Shown: positions 55,202 through 61,523 of the stretch, piece after piece
Position numbering within the stretch: the first letter of the stretch is position 1
How the letters are laid out: each line of letters opens with the position of its first letter
NCBI GenBank assembly: GCA_050954285.1
Contig: JBPBPL010000032.1
Span: 1-64,000, forward strand
Length of the DNA stretch: 64,000 bases
Direction: 5' to 3'
DNA from: Mucilaginibacter_A sp050954285
GTDB taxonomy: Bacteria > Bacteroidota > Bacteroidia > Sphingobacteriales > Sphingobacteriaceae
Position numbers and translations under genes: made by a program
The notes under the pieces: generated by a model
Seen by the model: only the letters and a program-made list of their open reading frames with translations
What the model was told of the DNA's origin: nothing
Database searches by the model: none

Positions 55202-56467
55202 GTGATAAAAGAAGCATCGCACTTAGATATTTCGTTATTTAAAAGAAAAGCCCTTCATTGGGCTTCTTCTTTTTGTACGGTTTCCGTTTTTGATTCTAAT
55301 AATTTTAATGATACTTATTCTAAGTTTGATTGGTTGCTGGCGGCTGAAAATTTGGATGAATTGAAAGTTGATGCCGATACTTCTTTTATCGACCTAAAAT
55401 CCTTCCGGCAAAAATATCCAAACCAGTGGCTGCCCGGATTTTTAAGTTATGATCTGAAGAATGAGGTTGAAGATTTAACTTCCGAAAATCCGGATCAGCT
55501 ACAGTTTCCGCAGCTTTATTTTTTTGTGCCGAAGCATATTTTAATATTAAGAAACGATCAGTTGGAAATTATTTCTGCGGAAGCTGAAAAAATCTGGGAA
55601 GAAATTGAAGCAACTGAAATATCACCTGCCGAAAAAGTTTCGCTTCAAATCAAACCCAAAATAAGTAAAGAAGGATACCTGAAAAAAGTAAACCAAATTA
55701 AACAACATATCGTTCGGGGCGATATTTACGAAACCAATTTTTGCCAGGAGTTTTATGCTGAAAATGTAGAAATAAATCCGATTTCGGTTTTTGAGGAACT
55801 GAATGCCCTCTCGCCAACACCTTTTGCCTGCTACTTCAAAGCGTATGATAAACATATTTTATCTGCCAGTCCTGAGCGTTTTTTGGCGAAAAGAAAGCAG
55901 CAGTTAATTTCTCAGCCAATCAAAGGCACGGCTTCACGCGCCGCTTCTCTACAGGAAGATGAACGCCAAAAAAACCTCCTTAAAAACAGCATCAAGGAAA
56001 AAGCGGAAAATGTAATGATTGTGGATTTGGTGAGAAATGACCTGACGAAGATTGCTGTGCCGGGAACAGTTGCGGTAGAAGAACTTTTTGGTGTTTATAG
56101 TTTCCGGCAAGTTCACCAGATGATTTCCACTGTTACCGCAACATTAGCTACCAATATCGATCTGATTGATGCCATTAAAAGTGCTTTTCCGCCCGGCTCC
56201 ATGACAGGCGCACCAAAACTCAGAGCTATGCAGCTGGCCGAAGAATTTGAAGTTAGTAAAAGAAGCATTTATGCTGGCTCAGTTGGCTATTTTTCACCGG
56301 ATGATGACTTTGATTTTAATGTGATTATCCGAACTATTTTATACAATTCAACACAAAGATACCTGAGTTTTCAAGTGGGTAGTGCCATTACTTTTCAATC
56401 CGAACCGGAAGCAGAATATGAAGAATGTTTGCTTAAAGCCAGCGCAATGCTGAGGATTTTAAGCTGA
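55202..56467 (+). CDS. pabB: Aminodeoxychorismate synthase component I
   Basis: This 421-residue chorismate-binding enzyme makes 4-amino-4-deoxychorismate for folate. The catalytic Lys241 in the PIKGT motif marks PabB rather than TrpE, which has Ala there. ETNFCQEF, LVRNDLTKIA, GSMTGAPKLRAMQL and IYAGSVGYFS follow. No ATG is available; the GTG at 55202 lies at the edge of a dispersed 12-mer copy, whose bases then encode I-K-E-A. The 3' end overlaps the convergent DUF2071 gene by 9 bases. Confidence 0.9.
   Translation: MIKEASHLDISLFKRKALHWASSFCTVSVFDSNNFNDTYSKFDWLLAAENLDELKVDADTSFIDLKSFRQKYPNQWLPGFLSYDLKNEVEDLTSENPDQLQFPQLYFFVPKHILILRNDQLEIISAEAEKIWEEIEATEISPAEKVSLQIKPKISKEGYLKKVNQIKQHIVRGDIYETNFCQEFYAENVEINPISVFEELNALSPTPFACYFKAYDKHILSASPERFLAKRKQQLISQPIKGTASRAASLQEDERQKNLLKNSIKEKAENVMIVDLVRNDLTKIAVPGTVAVEELFGVYSFRQVHQMISTVTATLATNIDLIDAIKSAFPPGSMTGAPKLRAMQLAEEFEVSKRSIYAGSVGYFSPDDDFDFNVIIRTILYNSTQRYLSFQVGSAITFQSEPEAEYEECLLKASAMLRILS
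55206..55217 (+). repeat. Dispersed 12-mer TAAAAGAAGYAT (C form)
   Basis: Exact copy at the extreme 5' end of pabB, 14 bases after the purA stop. If pabB starts further in, this copy is intergenic. Confidence 0.75.
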
Positions 56468-57184
56468 GATTTTCCCTGCTACCCGAATAGCAACTTTTGA
56501 TCCTTCCGCAAAAAATACAGAATATGGTTCTTTCTGTAAAAAAGGCACAAACTCCTTTCCATACAATTTTCCTACATCAGCTTTGAAAATAAATTTGGTA
56601 ACCGGTCTAATTTTCCACGAGACATGTTCTACCTGATATTCAACTGTTTTACGTTCGGTTAGCCTGTTATAACCCCAGTAATGCTCAAAAATAAATTCTT
56701 CTTCACTGCCTTTTTGTATTTCCTGTTGTTCTGCTGCAACTACGGCACCCAGCTGGTTCCAGTGGTTATTTAGTTTCCATTCATACAAAAAAGCGGTTTC
56801 GCCATTAGCTAATTGTAAAGAAGAGTTACGCATTGGCATAGCCTGATAATGCTCATTGTAAATATTATTGGCTACCACCGGAATGATCTGTTTTGGCACA
56901 ATTTCACTGATAAAAACGGCACCACGTTTCCAAGCTTTTCCGTCAAAATGTCTCACATAAAAACGTAAGTTCACTTCCTCAAAATTAATATGGCCTGGCC
57001 ATCTAATACCTAAAACTTTTGTGTTGACGAACATAAAACCCACCATGCTGACTAAGGCTTTTCCCTGCCATAAATCAAGCTTGGTAGCTGCGGGCAAATA
57101 TGGTTTTAATATTGATGGATCAACCTCATAATTAATCATAATAAGGTTGCGCCACTCTGCTTTTAAAAATCGCGTTTCAGACAT
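56459..57184 (-). CDS. DUF2071 (YqjF-like) protein
   Basis: This 241-residue soluble protein matches the DUF2071 family: LKAEWRNLIMINYEVDPSILKPYLP at the start, ALVSMVGFMFVNTKVLG, then INFEEVNLRFYVRHF and KRGAVFISEIVPK. The biochemical role is unknown. It is 18 bases downstream of the GH13 gene, so probably co-transcribed with it. Confidence 0.88.
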   Translation of the reverse strand: MSETRFLKAEWRNLIMINYEVDPSILKPYLPAATKLDLWQGKALVSMVGFMFVNTKVLGIRWPGHINFEEVNLRFYVRHFDGKAWKRGAVFISEIVPKQIIPVVANNIYNEHYQAMPMRNSSLQLANGETAFLYEWKLNNHWNQLGAVVAAEQQEIQKGSEEEFIFEHYWGYNRLTERKTVEYQVEHVSWKIRPVTKFIFKADVGKLYGKEFVPFLQKEPYSVFFAEGSKVAIRVAGKISA

Positions 57185-57202
57185 TTATAGTTTCAAACTA
57201 CT

Positions 57203-58954
57203 TTAAAACTGATAAACCACGGCTTCATAAGGTCGCAACTTTCCATCGGTTGAAGAAGCAGGATAATTATCCAGTAAAACTTTTGCTTTGTTTATATCCA
57301 AACCAGTTTTTACTTCCGAAGCTGTGGATTTAAAGTTTAACAGAATAAGCATTTTTTTACCTTCTAATTCCCTGGTATAAGCATAAACGTTGGGATTTGA
57401 TTTAGCTAGCAACGTATATTTACCGTAAACCAAAGTAGGATTATCAGCCCTTAATTTTACAATTTTCCTGAAATAGTTTAAGCAGCTATTAGGATCTTTT
57501 TCTTCTGCGGAGGCGTTGATGGTTGTATAATTAGGATTGATTTTTAGCCATGGCTTTCCAGTGGTAAAACCTGCATTTGTAGAATCCTTCCATGGGAAAG
57601 GTGTACGGCTGTTATCACGATTTTCTTTTCCAGCCATCAGCAAAAATTTATTTAAATCTCCACCGCCTGCATTTTTCATGTGCTGGTATTCATTTAACAA
57701 GGCCACATCATTATAATCAGTTATTTTGGTGAAACCGGCATTCGTCATGCCCAGCTCGTCACCATTGTAAACGTAAGGCGTACCGCGCATCGTCAGCAAA
57801 AATGTATTCAGCATTTTGGAGGAAACCACTCTAAACTCCGGACTCGCATTACCAAAACGATTAACCAAACGCGCATTATCGTGATTGGCCAGGAAAATAG
57901 AAATCCAGCCTTTTTTAGCAAAGGCACTATCCCATTTAGTAAAGGTGTTTTTAAAATCAAGCAAACTGTAACCATTTGGCTTAGCCAAACCAACGCCATC
58001 AAATGCATAGGCCATATCCAGTTCATGACGGTCGGCATCAACCATATCGTGTGCATCCTGTAATGAATTTCCGGCGCCCTCGGCTACACTCATCAGGTTA
58101 TATTTACTATACACTTCCTTGTTCATCTCCTTTAAATAATCATGCAGATGCGGACCGATAGCATAATATTTCATGAAGTTTTTTTCGTACCCAACCGGAA
58201 ATTTAGGGAAAGTAGTATCTTTTGCTGCAAACTGAAACGCATCCATCCGGAAACCATCAATACCTTTATCAGCCCAAAACTTCATAATGCTGTACACTTC
58301 CTGGCGCACTTTTGGGTTTTCCCAGTTTAAATCCGGCTGTTGCTGCGAAAAATAATGCAGATAATAAGCGTTCGTTAACGTATCGTATTTCCAGGCATCG
58401 TGGTTCACATCAAACAAACTATACCGCGGCGCTGGTTTACCACGCTCGGCATTCCACCAATGGTAATAATTGCGGTAAGGATTGGTACGCGAACTACGTG
58501 ATTGCTTAAACCATTCGTGCTGGTTACTACTATGGTTTACCACCAAATCCATCACCAGCTTAATGCCGCGCTGGTGCATCCCTTTCAGCATCCTGTCAAA
58601 ATCATTCATCGTGCCAAACTCTTTCATAATAGCGCGATAATCACTTACATCGTAACCATTATCTGTGTTGGGCGAAGAATAAACCGGATTTAGCCATACC
58701 GTATTAACGCCCAGGCTTTTAATATAATCAAGTTTTGAGGTAATCCCATTCAAATCTCCTACACCATCACCATTGCTATCTTTAAAGCTGCGTGGGTAAA
58801 TTTGATAAACTACTGCTTTTTTCCACCAGTCTTTGGCGGTAGAATCAGTAGCTGTAGCTGATTGCTGATTTTTAGTTTCTGCCTGTTTGCAAGAATTTAA
58901 ACTGATACCAGCTATGGCTAAAGCAGCAAGAGTACGGGTAAAATTAGGAAACAT
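57203..58954 (-). CDS. Family 13 alpha-glucosidase/amylase lipoprotein
   Basis: This 583-residue lipoprotein (lipobox with Cys22, SLNSC) belongs to GH13. KAVVYQIYPRSFKDSNGDGVGDL starts the barrel. D238 in GFRMDAF is the nucleophile, E292 in SVAEGAG the acid/base and D359 in NHDNAR the third catalytic Asp. The NGDGVGDLNGI segment binds calcium in relatives. Oligo-1,6-glucosidase or maltase activity fits. It would act at the cell surface or in the periplasm. Confidence 0.93.
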   Translation of the reverse strand: MFPNFTRTLAALAIAGISLNSCKQAETKNQQSATATDSTAKDWWKKAVVYQIYPRSFKDSNGDGVGDLNGITSKLDYIKSLGVNTVWLNPVYSSPNTDNGYDVSDYRAIMKEFGTMNDFDRMLKGMHQRGIKLVMDLVVNHSSNQHEWFKQSRSSRTNPYRNYYHWWNAERGKPAPRYSLFDVNHDAWKYDTLTNAYYLHYFSQQQPDLNWENPKVRQEVYSIMKFWADKGIDGFRMDAFQFAAKDTTFPKFPVGYEKNFMKYYAIGPHLHDYLKEMNKEVYSKYNLMSVAEGAGNSLQDAHDMVDADRHELDMAYAFDGVGLAKPNGYSLLDFKNTFTKWDSAFAKKGWISIFLANHDNARLVNRFGNASPEFRVVSSKMLNTFLLTMRGTPYVYNGDELGMTNAGFTKITDYNDVALLNEYQHMKNAGGGDLNKFLLMAGKENRDNSRTPFPWKDSTNAGFTTGKPWLKINPNYTTINASAEEKDPNSCLNYFRKIVKLRADNPTLVYGKYTLLAKSNPNVYAYTRELEGKKMLILLNFKSTASEVKTGLDINKAKVLLDNYPASSTDGKLRPYEAVVYQF

Positions 58955-58992
58955 TGGTTTTAGGTTTGATGATAATTATTGATTATGACAAC

Positions 58993-59000
58993 CAAATATA
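58993..59000 (-). promoter_or_regulatory. -7 box TATATTTG for the GH13 gene
   Basis: Exact TAnnTTTG on the minus strand, 38 bases before the start codon. The -33 position reads TTTT with 19-base spacing. Confidence 0.5.
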
Positions 59001-59110
59001 ATACTTCGTTTATGAATAAAAAACTGACTTTATTGAATTGAAACTGATTTTTTAAAACCAGATCAATACAATAACAGGGTAGTTAAAATAACTTTTAAAA
59101 ATTAGACCGG

Positions 59111-59122
59111 TAAAAGAAGCAT
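59111..59122 (+). repeat. Dispersed 12-mer TAAAAGAAGYAT (C form)
   Basis: Exact copy whose last base is also the first + strand base of the stop codon of the minus-strand gene that ends at 59122. Confidence 0.8.
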
Positions 59123-59430
59123 CAGTCAAAATTGTATTCAGAGCGTGGATCTTCCGGCAAAATTTCCATCTCCGGATACCCGATATATTTGGCATACCAT
59201 TGAATTGCCGACGCAACATCCAGCGCATCTTCAGCTTTAATATTGATGGTTTCAAAAGCAAGTGGATTGCCGTGATCATCTGCATATAACTGAATTTCCT
59301 CAGGTTGTGGTTTAAATTCTACTTCATTCAAACAGTAAACCATTATTTTTAAATCAGTATCTCTGGAGCGGATAACATCACGGCAGGAATCCTTTGGATC
59401 TTTTACTAAAAGAAATACGTTGTGGTTCAT
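59122..59430 (-). CDS. Hypothetical acidic protein
   Basis: This 102-residue acidic protein has no recognised family. I chose the ATG at 59430 (M-N-H-N-V-F-L-L-V-K-D); a GTG at 59472 would add 14 residues. It begins with a beta strand and ends with an acidic tail (PEDPRSEYNFD). The middle (DALDVASAIQWYAKYIGYPE) is helical. The gap behind it holds a further 12-mer copy. Confidence 0.6.
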   Translation of the reverse strand: MNHNVFLLVKDPKDSCRDVIRSRDTDLKIMVYCLNEVEFKPQPEEIQLYADDHGNPLAFETINIKAEDALDVASAIQWYAKYIGYPEMEILPEDPRSEYNFD

Positions 59431-59575
59431 ATCGGATAAATCAGTAGGTGTAAATAATTCTGCAAATAGCACGTATCTTTTATGACCAAAAAAGCAGCTA
59501 ATGGTTTTACAAATGCATATTTTGTTTTATGCTGATTGTTAGGACTTTAAATTTCTATCTGAAATTATTTAGCAG

Positions 59576-59587
59576 ATGCTTCTTTTA
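59576..59587 (-). repeat. Dispersed 12-mer TAAAAGAAGYAT (C form) in a small hairpin
   Basis: Exact copy. The flanks TAGCAGAT (59570-59577) and ATCAGCTA (59586-59593) pair except for one A-A mismatch, so the motif forms the loop of a hairpin downstream of the YitT gene. Confidence 0.8.
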
Positions 59588-59662
59588 TCAGCTAAAAAAA
59601 TTTTGCAGATAAGGTTACTGATAAAGAATTAGTGGAAATAAGGCTTGGTTTTTTTAGAGAAC

Positions 59663-60532
59663 TTAATGCTCTCTAACCCTTCTTTTCAAAACCCCTCCGG
59701 CAGCTTCTTTAATGGTGCTGGTGAAAATAAACGCATTGGGATCTATGCTGTGCACCATGTTTTTTAGGCGGCGAACTTCCAATCGGGTAACTACGGTAAA
59801 TACAATATCACAATCCTGACTTACCTCAAAACTGTTTTTCAAAAAGCCGCGTTCGCCTTTGTAAATGGTAATTCCGCGCCCCAGTTCCATCACTAATTTT
59901 TCTTTAATAGGTTCGCTTTGGCCGGAAATGATGGTTACGCCGGTATATTCTTCCAAACCTTCAATTACAAAACTGATGGTTTTAGAAGCGGTGTAATAAG
60001 TTAAAATAGAATATAAAGCCGTTGGCAAACCCAACTCGATGGCGGCGATGAGGAAGATAATGATGTTAATCCCCAAAATAATTTCGCTGATGGTGAAGCT
60101 GATGCGCCGGTTGGTGTACAAAGCCAGCACTTCTATTCCATCCAGTGCGCAGCCGCCACGAATGGCAAGCCCAACACCAATGCCCATAAAAACGCCGCCA
60201 AAAATAGAAACCAGCAGTTTATCGGAAGTGATTTGCGGATAAGGAATAAGAAGCAAGCATAAACCAAGCCCGATAACGGCTGCCAGCGTGCGCAAGGCAA
60301 AGGCCATGTTTACCTGAAAACCGCCCATCACAATAAGCGGTAGATTGGCCAGGATGATTACGTAAGCAATGTTTACATGGTATAATTCATGAATCAACAG
60401 TGAAATACCGGTTACGCCGCCATCAAAAAACTGGTTCGGAACCAGAAACCCTTTCAACGCAAAACCGCAAAACAAAATCCCGGCAATGGTGGATAAAGTG
60501 TCTCTTAAATTGTTTAAAAATGTTGTACTCAT
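59663..60532 (-). CDS. YitT family (DUF161/DUF2179) membrane protein
   Basis: This 289-residue protein has five or six N-terminal membrane helices (about 12-185) and a cytoplasmic C-terminal DUF2179 domain (about 195-289: GVTIISGQSEPIKEKLVMELGRGIT and TVVTRLEVRRLKNMV). LVPNQFFDGGVTGIS is the family N-terminal signature. Its transport role is not known. The ATG at 60532 is preferred over a TTG one codon upstream. It follows the HD gene by 7 bases. Confidence 0.88.
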   Translation of the reverse strand: MSTTFLNNLRDTLSTIAGILFCGFALKGFLVPNQFFDGGVTGISLLIHELYHVNIAYVIILANLPLIVMGGFQVNMAFALRTLAAVIGLGLCLLLIPYPQITSDKLLVSIFGGVFMGIGVGLAIRGGCALDGIEVLALYTNRRISFTISEIILGINIIIFLIAAIELGLPTALYSILTYYTASKTISFVIEGLEEYTGVTIISGQSEPIKEKLVMELGRGITIYKGERGFLKNSFEVSQDCDIVFTVVTRLEVRRLKNMVHSIDPNAFIFTSTIKEAAGGVLKRRVREH

Positions 60533-60539
60533 CAACGCG

Positions 60540-61181
60540 TTATGTAATTTTTGATTTTACGAGTGCCAAATGTGCCTCTTTTTTGGCCTGTCGCAACCGG
60601 ATGGCCGTTTGGGTGAAGTAATGATGACTTTCTAAAAAACGCACCTGCAGCCGGTTCCACTCCTGCTCTGATTTTAAAAAACCGAAGATAGAAAGCTCGT
60701 TGAACAGTTTCTCCCCAATTTCAAAAAAATCATCCCGGCCCAGATAATCTAAATCTGCATCCGCCAAAATCTGTTCCAGATGGTTTTGAGGTGATTGCGG
60801 GATGTGGGTAGCCATAATCATTCCGCAGATTTGATCAATTTCGTTCTGATTGTAATTAAAATCCGGCAAAAACTGCCTGGTTATCCGGCAGGATTCTTCC
60901 TCATGCTCTTTTGGTCCGCGCAAAAATCCGGAATCGTGAAACAATGCAGCAGTTAGCAGTAATTTCATTTCCTGTTCCGAAATATGCTCTTCCCTACCAA
61001 TCATTTCAGCAGCCGCAAACACATCTTTTACATGCGCCACGCTGTGATACGATAAACTGGCAGGCAATTCGTTACCTAATTTTTCGAGAATAAACTGTTC
61101 AGCACTTTCAAATTGCATACCCGCCTGCATTTTTACAGAAGCGAATATATTAAATGTTTTGTTTTGGGTAGAGGGCTGCAT
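60540..61181 (-). CDS. HD-domain phosphohydrolase-like protein
   Basis: This 213-residue cytoplasmic protein has an HD metal-binding core: LSYHSVAHVKDVFAAA supplies the first His, LLTAALFHDSGFLRG the HD pair, ATHIPQS a further His, and LADADLDYLG the last Asp. Relatives hydrolyse nucleotides or phosphodiesters. The substrate is not indicated. The start may be the Met at residue 18 or 22 instead. It is the first gene of a two-gene operon with YitT. Confidence 0.8.
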   Translation of the reverse strand: MQPSTQNKTFNIFASVKMQAGMQFESAEQFILEKLGNELPASLSYHSVAHVKDVFAAAEMIGREEHISEQEMKLLLTAALFHDSGFLRGPKEHEEESCRITRQFLPDFNYNQNEIDQICGMIMATHIPQSPQNHLEQILADADLDYLGRDDFFEIGEKLFNELSIFGFLKSEQEWNRLQVRFLESHHYFTQTAIRLRQAKKEAHLALVKSKIT

Positions 61182-61236
61182 CGGTTTGATTTTAAACTTG
61201 ATTTACACGAATCACTTAGTCAAAATCTTTCGCCTG

Positions 61237-61248
61237 ATACTGTTTTTA
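61237..61248 (-). repeat. Dispersed motif variant TAAAAACAGTAT
   Basis: AC-variant copy on the minus strand. The wider sequence TGATACTGTTTTTATCA (61235-61251) has inverted TGAT/ATCA ends. Confidence 0.6.
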
Positions 61249-61285
61249 TCACCTAATTTTTCTGTTGATAAGATGTTATATTTTT

Positions 61286-61322
61286 CTATCAGTTTATCGT
61301 TTCAAATGTTTTAAGCTGATAG
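61286..61322. promoter_or_regulatory. 11-bp stem-loop upstream of the TonB receptor gene
   Basis: CTATCAGTTTA (61286-61296) and TAAGCTGATAG (61312-61322) pair with one G-U and a 15-base loop. No T run follows, so a regulatory structure is likelier than a terminator. Confidence 0.4.
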
Positions 61323-61348
61323 TCAGATTATTACCCAAAAAACAACGA

Positions 61349-61360
61349 TAAAAACAGCAT
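61349..61360 (+). repeat. Dispersed motif variant TAAAAACAGCAT
   Basis: AC-variant copy on the plus strand, in inverted orientation to the copy at 61237. Confidence 0.6.
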
Positions 61361-61523
61361 CCATTTTTGCAGAAAATATTTTTATCTCTAATTTAGCCTA
61401 CTAATTTTATAGACTTTGTGGACTGCTTCTTTTACCCCTCTTTATTCAAAACGTTGAACGATTTGTGTTGAGGTTAGCTCTTCCCTCAAAATCATTTAAT
61501 ATTTAAAACTTACACACTTCAGC

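Larger units (their letters stand above)
61182..61523. other. Divergent promoter region with several motif copies
   Basis: These 342 AT-rich bases separate the HD gene from the TonB receptor gene. It holds motif variants at 61237-61248 (-) and 61349-61360 (+), an 11-of-12 match at 61425-61436 (-), and a hairpin with arms 61286-61296 and 61312-61322. No clear TTTG/TAnnTTTG promoter was found. Confidence 0.55.

Noticed and set aside
7310..56268. Explaining all coding copies of the word as signals
   Set aside because: Most encode K-E-A or A-S-F with the commonest AT-rich codons, so amino-acid and codon preference may account for part of them. I rest the claim on the intergenic copies.
134..59587. 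Reading the dispersed word as a Shine-Dalgarno sequence
   Set aside because: Copies occur on both strands, inside genes and at gene ends, and Bacteroidota rarely use such sites, so this cannot explain the set.
59650..59680. Terminator for the YitT gene from an AGAGA hairpin
   Set aside because: On the gene's strand the stem is followed by A residues, not T residues, and it lies within the last codons.
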